NCBI GenBank assembly: GCA_046309355.1
Contig: JBKCPL010000068.1
Location: 1 to 62,388 of the forward strand
Reading direction: 5' to 3'
DNA length: 62,388 nt
Source: CAYSBE01 sp046309355
Lineage (GTDB): Bacteria; Bacteroidota; Bacteroidia; UKL13-3
Numbering within the stretch: position 1 is the first letter of the stretch; every line of letters starts with the position of its first letter. Both the position numbers and the translations under genes were made by a program. This document shows, piece by piece, positions 55,123-62,331 of the stretch. The notes beneath the pieces are model-generated. The model was not told the origin of the DNA, searched no databases, and saw only the letters and a program-made list of their open reading frames with translations.

Positions 55123-55216
55123 CCTCGCACATCTGCTGCATCGGGGTAAACTTCAACTCTTTTGTTGCACAAAAAAAAACCTGTACGTTGCCGTACAGGT
55201 TTCTCTCGCTTACTGC
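55123..55216. repeat. 94-bp direct repeat, copy B (next to tRNA-Leu)
   Basis: Adjacent to the tRNA 3' end. It contains the intact terminator hairpin at 55171-55202. Same sequence as copy A apart from two substitutions and one base in the A-tract. Confidence 0.85.
55171..55202 (-). terminator. Rho-independent terminator after tRNA-Leu
   Basis: Minus strand stem AAACCTGTACG/CGTACAGGTTT (11 bp) with a GCAA loop followed by a run of T. It lies 15 bases after the tRNA end. Confidence 0.85.
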
Positions 55217-55217
55217 G

Positions 55218-55301
55218 TGCGCGAGAGGAGAGTCGAACTCCTACAGGTGTTACCCCACTGGCTTCTGAGACCAGCGCGTCTACCAATTTCGCCACCCGCG
55301 C
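55218..55301 (-). tRNA. tRNA-Leu (anticodon CAG)
   Basis: 84 bases on the minus strand. Acceptor GCGCGGG pairs with CTCGCGC (one G-U), discriminator A; CCA is not encoded (CGC follows). D arm GGCGAAATTGGTAGACGC, anticodon stem CTGGT/GCCAG with loop CTCAGAA giving CAG, long class II variable arm, T arm AGGAG-TTCGACT-CTCCT. Reads Leu CUG. A TACATTTG promoter at 55456-55463 could drive it. Confidence 0.95.
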
Positions 55302-55399
55302 ATATAAAAAAACAGCTTCCCTACGCTACTTTCGTCTGCCTCCCGACAAGTCGAGATTGTTCGTCTACCTGTTTTTCTTCGAAATCCAGAGACTCACGA

Positions 55400-55418
55400 A
55401 AATTTTGCCACCCGCACA
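55400..55418 (-). pseudogene. Fragment resembling the 5' end of tRNA-Leu
   Basis: Minus strand GTGCGGGTGGCAAAATTTT is close to the first 19 bases of tRNA-Leu (GCGCGGGTGGCGAAATTGG). The following sequence does not fold as a tRNA. With the 3' scrap at 55080 it suggests an older duplicated tRNA that decayed. Confidence 0.4.
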
Positions 55419-55455
55419 ACTAAGAACGCTATCGTACTGCCTTGTGAATTGCTTG

Positions 55456-55463
55456 CAAATGTA
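55456..55463 (-). promoter_or_regulatory. -7 promoter element, probably for tRNA-Leu
   Basis: Minus strand TACATTTG, exact TAnnTTTG. It is the only such element between the TonB receptor stop (55535) and the tRNA. The leader would include the tRNA-like fragment. Confidence 0.45.
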
Positions 55464-55534
55464 GCCTTTACTAAAAAGCTATGCAAATTAAATGCACGAC
55501 AGCATGCGGGCACTTTACGTGCTGTTGCGTAGCG

Positions 55535-57748
55535 TTAAATTTTCCAGGTGAGCGTTATAAAATAATTACGCGGTGGTGCAGCAAAAAATACAGGAGTAAC
55601 CATTCCGGCTGTAGTACCATCGGGTTTATAATCTACTACATTGCTGAACATACCTACATTTCCCCAGGCATTGTAGAGAGTGTTCATCATATTGTTGATC
55701 TGAAAACTAACCGATATATTTTGCTTCAGCCATTGCTTCAGTTGAATACCTGCTCGTGCATCAACAACGGTATATGCAGGAATACTGGCAGCTTTTTTCG
55801 AGCTGTTATCTACAAACTGCTGCGACACATGACGAACATTTACATCTGCAAACAACCACTCAGCGGGTTGCAGGCGTACGCCCTGATTGATAACGAATGA
55901 GGGTGTAAGTGCCGGTGTGGTATTGTTATAAGCAAATCCTGCACTCGCAAAAGTGCTGTCGGTATAATACTGCGTTATGGATTGAATGACGTTATAACTG
56001 TAATTGCCCGCATGAGTTAACGAAATATAGTTGTTTATTTTCCATTGTAAATCCAACTCTAATCCACTTCGCATACTATTGGCTACATTAGTGGTAATAG
56101 GATAACCAAAAGCATTGAGCTGCCCGGTATTGATGATGGCATTGCTGAACTGCATGTAATAGACATTGGCATTCAAAGTTATGTGGTGTGTTGCGATGCG
56201 CAATCCGGTTTCAATATCTGTAACATACTCCGGTTTTATATCATCCTGCTTAACATCACGTGTGGCATAATCATCCTGAAAATAATCAAAACGAGTTGGC
56301 TCTCTTCCTGTCATACCGGCTAACAGATAAACGTCTGCACGTTCGCTGAGTGCAAAACGCGCACCCAATTTCGGATTGATAAAAGTCCATTGCATATCTT
56401 CTGATGTAAAAGGCGGAGCAGCATACTGCATGGTTTTCGGCCGGTATTGAAAACGCGCAAGGCGTGCCTGTATATCGGCAAAAACACTAAACCTTGAAGT
56501 AAGATTGTACGTTGTTTTTACAAAAGCAGATGCTTCCTGCTTATACCCTGTATTAAAGTAAGCATGATGTCCTGATGAAAAACCTGCCGGGAACACATCC
56601 ATACGCTCCACTTCCATAAAGTGATCGCTGCTGAATGCATTCATGTGTATGCCTGCGTCAAACTTCAAACGCGTACCGTGAAAATAGTAATTGGCAAAGC
56701 CTCCATAAAAATGCTGGTTTAAGCGATAAGAAACCATGGCATTGGTTTCGCGAATAGTATCGGTTCCAAGAATGGGCTCAGGCATATTGTAAAATGAATA
56801 CGGGAAGAATGGAGCTGCAGCAAAAAACACCTGAAACTGCGGTGCAGCACCACGCACATAATAGGCTGATGCATTCACTCCGGATTTGGCCGAGAGTGAA
56901 TATTGATAGTGCAGTTGAAAGAAATGTTGTTGAAACCGATCGCGTTCGCCTTGCGTAAGCGGATTGGCTTTTCTGTTAAGTTTCAGAGTTTGTTCATCTG
57001 CACCCATATAGGCCAGCTGCGATTGTGCATCACCGCCCCATGCATTGAGTTTCAGTAATGATTTTTTACCAAATCGGCCTACGCTAAAAAAATAAGAAAG
57101 CACATGGCTGCCCGAACGTTCCCTGAAACCATCCGTTGCAATATTGGAAAGTCGGACATACGCGGCATAATTCTTGGCAAATCGCCCGGTTTGTATTTCC
57201 GCACTAAATCTTCTGGAGTTAAACGACCCGTAACCGGCATTCACTTCTGCCGTTGCATTATCCGATAAATGTCTTGTTAAAATATTGATGCTGCCCCCAA
57301 ATGCCGCAGCGCCATTGGTTGATGTGCCTACACCCCGCTGAATTTGTATAGACTGCGCACTACTTGCCAGGTCGGCAAAATTGTTAAAAAACGTACCCTG
57401 ATTTTCGGGATCATTTACTGGAACACCGTTGATGGTTAAATTAATTCGTGTTTGATCCATTCCACGCATTCTGAAAAAGCTGTAACCTATTCCGGTGCCG
57501 TTATCGCTGTATGAATGAATGGAGGGTGCCTGTTGTAGAACCATAGGCAAATCAGCACCATAATACAGCTGTTTCAGCTGTTTGCTACTGATATTAAATT
57601 GAGTAACCGGTGTTTGAGCATTTGCTCTCAGCCCGGTAAGTACTACTTCCTGCAATTGTGCAGTGCGTGTAGTGTCGCTAGTCTTTTGGGCCAGCACTGC
57701 ATAGTTCATGAGCAATGCGGCAACGAATAAAATGTTTTTGTTAAACAT
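55535..57748 (-). CDS. TonB-dependent receptor, likely thiamin/thiamin precursor uptake
   Basis: 737 residues from the ATG at 57748, with signal peptide (ILFVAALLMNYAVLAQ). Plug domain: QEVVLTGLRANAQTPV, then YSFFRMRGMDQTRINLTINGVPVNDPENQG and RGVGTSTNGAAAFGGSINI. The rest is a beta-barrel with TonB-receptor strands ending in FITLTWKI. A TPP riboswitch and terminator lie in its leader, which points to thiamin uptake across the outer membrane (riboswitch-regulated TonB receptors are known in Bacteroidota). No inner membrane transporter gene is adjacent. Confidence 0.93.
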   Translation of the reverse strand: MFNKNILFVAALLMNYAVLAQKTSDTTRTAQLQEVVLTGLRANAQTPVTQFNISSKQLKQLYYGADLPMVLQQAPSIHSYSDNGTGIGYSFFRMRGMDQTRINLTINGVPVNDPENQGTFFNNFADLASSAQSIQIQRGVGTSTNGAAAFGGSINILTRHLSDNATAEVNAGYGSFNSRRFSAEIQTGRFAKNYAAYVRLSNIATDGFRERSGSHVLSYFFSVGRFGKKSLLKLNAWGGDAQSQLAYMGADEQTLKLNRKANPLTQGERDRFQQHFFQLHYQYSLSAKSGVNASAYYVRGAAPQFQVFFAAAPFFPYSFYNMPEPILGTDTIRETNAMVSYRLNQHFYGGFANYYFHGTRLKFDAGIHMNAFSSDHFMEVERMDVFPAGFSSGHHAYFNTGYKQEASAFVKTTYNLTSRFSVFADIQARLARFQYRPKTMQYAAPPFTSEDMQWTFINPKLGARFALSERADVYLLAGMTGREPTRFDYFQDDYATRDVKQDDIKPEYVTDIETGLRIATHHITLNANVYYMQFSNAIINTGQLNAFGYPITTNVANSMRSGLELDLQWKINNYISLTHAGNYSYNVIQSITQYYTDSTFASAGFAYNNTTPALTPSFVINQGVRLQPAEWLFADVNVRHVSQQFVDNSSKKAASIPAYTVVDARAGIQLKQWLKQNISVSFQINNMMNTLYNAWGNVGMFSNVVDYKPDGTTAGMVTPVFFAAPPRNYFITLTWKI

Positions 57749-57766
57749 AAAAGAACAACTGTGGTG

Positions 57767-57797
57767 AAACAAAAACAGCAACCGGGGCGGGTTGCTG
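57767..57797 (-). terminator. Intrinsic terminator in the riboswitch leader
   Basis: Minus strand stem CAGCAACC/GGTTGCTG, loop CGCCCC, followed by TTTTTGTTT, ending 18 bases before the ATG at 57748. It probably is the expression platform of the TPP riboswitch. Confidence 0.75.
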
Positions 57798-57873
57798 CTG
57801 AAATTTTATTTACCATCTTGGAAGTATGTATTCGCATTGCCGAACAACATACAGCGAAAAACCGAAGCCTTTC

Positions 57874-57952
57874 GTCTTCTCCCTTCGCAGGCATTATCCT
57901 GAGCAGGTTCCAAGGGTATTATCTCAGGCTTTTTACAGCCACCCCTAAAGAC
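57874..57952 (-). promoter_or_regulatory. TPP riboswitch (THI element)
   Basis: Minus strand holds the THI-box core in order: AGGGGTG, CCTGAGATAATACCC, GAACCTG, CAGGATAATGCCTGCGAAGGGA. P1 can pair GTCTT with AAGAC at the ends. It senses thiamin pyrophosphate; binding should lower expression of the TonB receptor via the downstream terminator. Confidence 0.95.
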
Positions 57953-57957
57953 AGGCG

Positions 57958-57964
57958 CAAAGTA
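57958..57964 (-). promoter_or_regulatory. Candidate -7 element for the riboswitch transcript
   Basis: Minus strand TACTTTG (short TAnTTTG form) 5 bases before the aptamer's first P1 base, where the transcript is expected to begin. Confidence 0.35.
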
Positions 57965-58000
57965 AATGCAATAAATATAAAACTTCCAAAAAGAAAATGA

Positions 58001-58110
58001 GTTTGATGAAGATTGGCGAAAAAAGAAGCAAGTACGTGAGGAGCTTGAATGGGTTGCAGGTGACGGGTAACTGTTGTCAAGAAAGCGGGATTGATTTTAG
58101 TCCGTTTTTA
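58001..58110. other. Intergenic DNA without recognisable feature
   Basis: No ORF of note, promoter match or repeat seen between the TonB receptor leader and the direct repeats at 58111. Confidence 0.4.
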
Positions 58111-58347
58111 CCACGGAGGCCACAGCGAACCACGGAGTGGCACGGAGATGATTTATAGATTTGACAGACTTTGCGTGCTTTGCGGTTAAATAACTACAGA
58201 GGCCACAGCGAAACACGGAGATGCACGGAGATGATTTATAGATTTGACTAAATAATAAATAGTCTTTGCGTGCTTTGCGGTTAGATAACCACAGCGAGCA
58301 CAGAGCTTATTTAATCAATACTCCTTGCGCACTTTACGGTTAAAAAC
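58111..58347. repeat. Three diverged direct repeats (83, 95 and 59 bp)
   Basis: Units at 58111-58193, 58194-58288 and 58289-58347. Each starts with a CCACGGAGGCCACAGCG-like block and ends with CTTTGCGTGCTTTGCGGTTA or a decayed form. The first two also share GATGATTTATAGATTTGAC. Similar blocks are scattered in many bacterial intergenic regions; here they form a tandem. Confidence 0.75.
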
Positions 58348-58380
58348 ATTCATAATATGCTTATCTACTACCCATACACC

Positions 58381-59013
58381 TTATTTACTAAACAATACAG
58401 GAAAGTGTTGGCGGCAAAATGTCATATTGGTAAACTCACCTTTATAATCAGTAAACCAATGATACATGTAAGCAGTTAGCATGAGTTTGGATATTGACAC
58501 GTTAAGGCAATCACATAGTGAATAACATTGAGCCAAAGAAAGCGGCAATGCCGTGCGTTCCATTTTAGCATAATGACGGTCAGAAAAATGCAGTTGCCGG
58601 CTTAAGGTTAATGTATTCAAACGATTTTGACTACGTAAATATTTAATGGCAGCATATAGCAGCATATAAAAAACGTTTTCATTGCAGTGTTTTCTGGAGA
58701 GGTACGACTTCCATTTAATTTCCTCCATAACAGGTGTAATTTGTGAATTGAATGGTGACTCGCTAATACCAGGGCCTAGTGGAGGGGCGGTAAACACATG
58801 ATAATCGGATAAATACAACAACATAGTAGGTGAAATGCCTAATGCGTGTGCGATAACCAGCAACTCATACACATACAATTCTTTTTCGCCCCGTTCAATA
58901 CGGCCATAGTAATCTTCTTTTCGATGACCTAAAGCAAAAGCCATACTAAACTGTGATCGATTAGCCTGTTCGCGCAGCAGTTTAATAGTTGTTCGAAGTG
59001 TGTCTGTTTTCAT
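58381..59013 (-). CDS. Double helix-turn-helix (XRE-like) regulator
   Basis: 210 residues from the ATG at 59013. Residues about 1-65 are an XRE-type HTH: LREQANRSQFSMAFALGHRK, YYGRIERGEKELYVYELLVIAHAL, ISPTMLLYLSD. A second, more divergent HTH lies at about 118-180: LNTLTLSRQLHFSDRHYAKMER, LSLAQCYSLCDCLNVSISKLML. Two HTH units in one chain suggest binding to a symmetric or bipartite site. A 16-bp palindrome 46 bases upstream is the obvious candidate operator. The alternative start at 59103 would place the palindrome inside the gene and adds unrelated sequence. Targets unknown. Confidence 0.75.
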   Translation of the reverse strand: MKTDTLRTTIKLLREQANRSQFSMAFALGHRKEDYYGRIERGEKELYVYELLVIAHALGISPTMLLYLSDYHVFTAPPLGPGISESPFNSQITPVMEEIKWKSYLSRKHCNENVFYMLLYAAIKYLRSQNRLNTLTLSRQLHFSDRHYAKMERTALPLSLAQCYSLCDCLNVSISKLMLTAYMYHWFTDYKGEFTNMTFCRQHFPVLFSK

Positions 59014-59058
59014 AGCATTACGATTATCACTAATTGCGCGAACAACATCAAGCCGACA

Positions 59059-59074
59059 GTGTAAAATTTTACAC
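59059..59074. promoter_or_regulatory. 16-bp perfect palindrome, candidate operator
   Basis: GTGTAAAATTTTACAC, an exact palindrome between the regulator start (59013) and the divergent lipoprotein gene (59180). Symmetry and position fit an operator for the HTH protein. Confidence 0.5.
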
Positions 59075-59179
59075 CAAGTATCCGTTAGCGGGTATGTATC
59101 CAAATGAGGGTATAGAAAATGCGAGTGAACTGAAAACTAAAACAGATGTTGCTGTTGCTTTAATAAATACAAGCACAAA

Positions 59180-60271
59180 ATGAAAACAACAAAAACCATT
59201 TTGAAATTAGCCGTAGCAGGATGTATGGTTATTTTCTTCAGCTTTCAGTCGTGTAGAAAAGATGAACAAACTATCGCAAACCATATGGAAACAACCAATG
59301 GTATTGATCCATCGCTATTGTCAGTATCGGAAAACGACATTTTCAGCAATTACACGCAGGCAGAGATTGATACATTTCTGGTGAAGATGCACGATTACCA
59401 CAACTCAGCTTTGACTGATAAAATGAATCTAGCCGATGTTTACCCTCTGATGTTGTTGGGAATAAATTACACTTTTTCTGACCTAAGCCAGGCTACAAAC
59501 AATCAGTATTTAACAACACCTTTTAGTATATCAATTACACCCGATGCAAACAATCAGGTATTACTAAGCGAAGTTTCGGCTAAAATGCATCAAATGGGCA
59601 ATTATATACGCGAAAAATTAGATAGTGCCACAGGCACTGTATTAATAACCGTTGGCATTAAGCCCATACCCGGAACCAATGATGAATTTGATGTGGAATT
59701 TTTGTTCGGTGTAATAGAAACGCCACCAGCACCCGGGCAAACAGCCGATAACTGCCAGTGGGACCGAATTGTAAACCCGAATTGTTATAAGAAGGCACCG
59801 AATGAAATTCAGTTTTACGGTAGAAAACACCTAATAGCAAAATTTGAGTACTTTAGAACGCACACTTACTATGGATTAGGTAAAGCGGGTTATTTAGTAG
59901 GTACTTATGATCTTAATAACGGGAATTGGATATTACCTTCAATGACGCAAAATATAGGTAATGGTATGCCCGGATTTATGATAAATGGATACGCGCCATC
60001 TATAGCGGCTATATTTGAAATTAATGAATATGCATCCGTACACTCTATAAACGGTTATGAATTATGCATACCATACCAATTTGTAAATTATTATATCAGT
60101 AAGGTAGATGATGTTTTTGATTATTTGAAACCCAATAACACTTGGCCTATAGCTAGTTTATTTGTTGTTGAAACTGAGCGTGACAAAAAAAATATACTAC
60201 TAAGGCATAAATATAAATATGGCTTTAGCAGATTGTTCGTTCGACCTATTTCGCCATATTTGTTTATGTGA
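59180..60271 (+). CDS. Lipoprotein of unknown function
   Basis: 363 residues with a lipoprotein signal (VIFFSFQSC, Cys about residue 25). The first half has FSNYTQAEIDTFLVKMHDY and a helix-rich part; the second half has an Asn/Asp/Tyr-rich region with two cysteines (NCQWDRIVNPNCYK). I do not recognise the family. It starts divergently from the regulator and precedes the T9SS gene by 20 bases, so the two may form an operon controlled by the palindrome. Confidence 0.7.
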   Translation: MKTTKTILKLAVAGCMVIFFSFQSCRKDEQTIANHMETTNGIDPSLLSVSENDIFSNYTQAEIDTFLVKMHDYHNSALTDKMNLADVYPLMLLGINYTFSDLSQATNNQYLTTPFSISITPDANNQVLLSEVSAKMHQMGNYIREKLDSATGTVLITVGIKPIPGTNDEFDVEFLFGVIETPPAPGQTADNCQWDRIVNPNCYKKAPNEIQFYGRKHLIAKFEYFRTHTYYGLGKAGYLVGTYDLNNGNWILPSMTQNIGNGMPGFMINGYAPSIAAIFEINEYASVHSINGYELCIPYQFVNYYISKVDDVFDYLKPNNTWPIASLFVVETERDKKNILLRHKYKYGFSRLFVRPISPYLFM

Positions 60272-60291
60272 TAACTAATTAACCAACCGGT

Positions 60292-61914
60292 ATGCAAGTA
60301 GATTTACAACACAAAAATAGAAGCCAGTGTATTTGGCTTCTGTATCTTACGTGTCTGTTGTTACTAATGAATACAGTTAATGCACAAAACTTCCATAATT
60401 GGAACTGGGTTGATACATTCAATCATAACAGTATCGTTGCTACACCGGATAATGTGATTAAGACGGCCGACAATCATTATCTGGTAAGCTACTATCAAAT
60501 ACATGATGGTGGAGATCTGGTGAGAAACTACTATTTTAAGTTCTCACTGGTTAATCAAGCGGGTTTAATAACACAAACGATTACCATAGAAAGGGATTCA
60601 TTTTATGATATGCAATTCAACAGTTTATTTGCACAAATTGTTGAATTGGATTCGTTTTATTTCTTTTCATCGGCAGTTCAGGAATCCACAGGTAAGCCAT
60701 GTATGGTATACGCGGTTATTGATAAGCAATTTACAGGGTACCGCATAGGAAATATAACATACACAGCATTGACAGATAGCTTTGAATTTGAACCTAGTGA
60801 TATTACGGTTAAATACAATAAACATACAAACCAGTTTTATGGCGTGAATAGGTTATGGTCAACCAATAAACCTAAACCCTACCATATATATCAGGTAAAC
60901 ATATTGATGGATCCACATTTAAATGTGTTGAATAATACCGTATCCATTACAACAACTAAGAGTGGAAGTAAGCAAGATGTGGTATATAGTCCTGCTACTA
61001 AACGGTATTATAGTATTGATTTGTTCAATGATAGTATTGTGCTAGACAGCATGATGAATACATTAAGCATACGCAATACAAGCTTTTGGGGTGTTTATGA
61101 TATATATGAAACAAACTTTCAGGCTTTCGCAATGCCGCAATCATTTATTGAGTACAACGAAGATTTTATCTTATCCGGTATTTGGTATAAGTATTTTGGG
61201 CAAGTGCCTGCTGACCCATTTGGCGATTACTACTACAATTATTACTATGCGTTTAAACGATTTAATAAATATATGCAACTTGTTGATAGTACAAGTATTC
61301 TTCCTATACCTGAAGATAGTGCCTGGAGGCGTCAAACCAGTAACCTAAGCGATCCTATGATTCCCTCCAATAATGTAGCTGTAAGCTATATTAATCCCAA
61401 TCATATTTATTTTGCCTACTACTCATATTCTATAGAAGGAACTGATTCGAGTTGGTATGTGTTGGGTGTATTAGATAGTACACTAAAACTAAAATGGGTA
61501 CGAAAGTTTTACCAACATACGAGTAGGGTAAACATAACGAGCATACTAGCAACAGATGATGGCGGCTGCTTGGTGCTGGGTAACAATACTATTAATAGTA
61601 ATAACTATTTTTATGAAATAGATATTTACATCGCCAAGCACGAAGCCGATGGGCGCATAACCAGTGTGCAGCAACTGGCACAAGGCAAACCACAATCACT
61701 GATTTACCCTAACCCGACACACGGTTTTATATACGTATCGGGCAACAAAGCACCGGTAAAAGCTACGGCTATCAACTTGTTGGGTCAGGCCACAGCGCTA
61801 CCTGCAGCAGATTTTACCGTTGATGCGCGTACATTGAGTAATGGGGTTTATATTCTTCAATTATTTGATACTACCGGTGATTTAATCAGTTCACAGAAAA
61901 TAATTAAACAGTAG
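60292..61914 (+). CDS. T9SS-exported protein with type A sorting domain
   Basis: 540 residues with signal peptide (LLYLTCLLLLMNTVNAQ). The long middle part is Tyr/Asp/Asn-rich and beta-like; no domain recognised. The C-terminal 70 residues are a T9SS type A sorting domain: LIYPNPTHGFIYVSG, INLLGQATALPAADF, LSNGVYILQLFDTTGDLI, ending in QKIIKQ. It should be exported through the outer membrane and released or attached to the surface. It follows the lipoprotein gene with no terminator in between. An in-frame leftover sorting-domain tail follows its TAG stop. Confidence 0.88.
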   Translation: MQVDLQHKNRSQCIWLLYLTCLLLLMNTVNAQNFHNWNWVDTFNHNSIVATPDNVIKTADNHYLVSYYQIHDGGDLVRNYYFKFSLVNQAGLITQTITIERDSFYDMQFNSLFAQIVELDSFYFFSSAVQESTGKPCMVYAVIDKQFTGYRIGNITYTALTDSFEFEPSDITVKYNKHTNQFYGVNRLWSTNKPKPYHIYQVNILMDPHLNVLNNTVSITTTKSGSKQDVVYSPATKRYYSIDLFNDSIVLDSMMNTLSIRNTSFWGVYDIYETNFQAFAMPQSFIEYNEDFILSGIWYKYFGQVPADPFGDYYYNYYYAFKRFNKYMQLVDSTSILPIPEDSAWRRQTSNLSDPMIPSNNVAVSYINPNHIYFAYYSYSIEGTDSSWYVLGVLDSTLKLKWVRKFYQHTSRVNITSILATDDGGCLVLGNNTINSNNYFYEIDIYIAKHEADGRITSVQQLAQGKPQSLIYPNPTHGFIYVSGNKAPVKATAINLLGQATALPAADFTVDARTLSNGVYILQLFDTTGDLISSQKIIKQ

Positions 61915-62073
61915 GACATTCTGTGTAGCGAACAAATTGGTACACACCTACAAAGCGGTGTGATGGAGAATGGTAATAACATTGATATTTCTCAACTGCC
62001 GCAAGGGCTGTATTTTTTGCAAGTACAATTAGAAAATGGGCAAATGGCAACGAAGAAGTTAGTTAGAAATTAA
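61915..62073 (+). pseudogene. Leftover T9SS sorting-domain tail
   Basis: In the same frame as the gene above and right after its TAG, 52 codons run to TAA at 62071. The end reads ISQLPQGLYFLQVQLENGQM then ATKKLVRN, the classic end of a T9SS type A domain. No own start or signal. It is probably the remains of a second or replaced C-terminus. Confidence 0.7.
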
Positions 62074-62152
62074 GAATGTTGAATGCTTAATGATGAATGT
62101 TGAATTGTTTGCAAGATTTATTTGAAGCGCCTAAGTTGTGCGGCTGTGCCCT

Positions 62153-62167
62153 CCTACCAAAGGTAGG
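62153..62167. repeat. Short inverted repeat CCTACC-AAA-GGTAGG
   Basis: A 6-bp stem in the non-coding end of the window. No further function seen. Confidence 0.4.
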
Positions 62168-62225
62168 TAAATCAGGGTTAGGGCGCGGGCGGGAATTAGT
62201 TTGAAGTTATTAGTTCGAAGTCAGT

Positions 62226-62331
62226 TCGAGTAGCATGGGGTTGCCTGCGCACTAGCGCGTATCGAGAACGATTTCATTTTCCTATTGGTCTCGATACAGC
62301 ACCTTGCATCGTACCTCGCACGCGTACTCGA
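62226..62331. repeat. Nested inverted repeat, REP-like
   Basis: Outer arms TCGAGTA (62226-62232) and TACTCGA (62325-62331); inner arms TATCGAGA (62260-62267) and TCTCGATA (62289-62296). The nested symmetry could form a long hairpin. Similar TCTCGATA/ACTCGA elements are common in Bacteroidota intergenic DNA. The rest of 62074-62388 shows no gene. Confidence 0.6.

Noticed and set aside
54928..55216. Prophage or genomic island attachment site pair
   Set aside because: Only 195 bases separate the copies and no integrase or phage gene is present; kept only as a tRNA duplication observation.
54923..55464. Overlapping ORFs (75-100 codons) across the tRNA region
   Set aside because: They run through the tRNA, terminators and repeats, so are chance frames.
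55481..55900. 139-codon plus ORF starting before the TonB receptor end
   Set aside because: Mostly antisense to the receptor barrel; no promoter or conserved features.
58111..58347. CRISPR array
   Set aside because: Only three units of unequal length with diverged repeats, spacers not of uniform size, no cas genes nearby.
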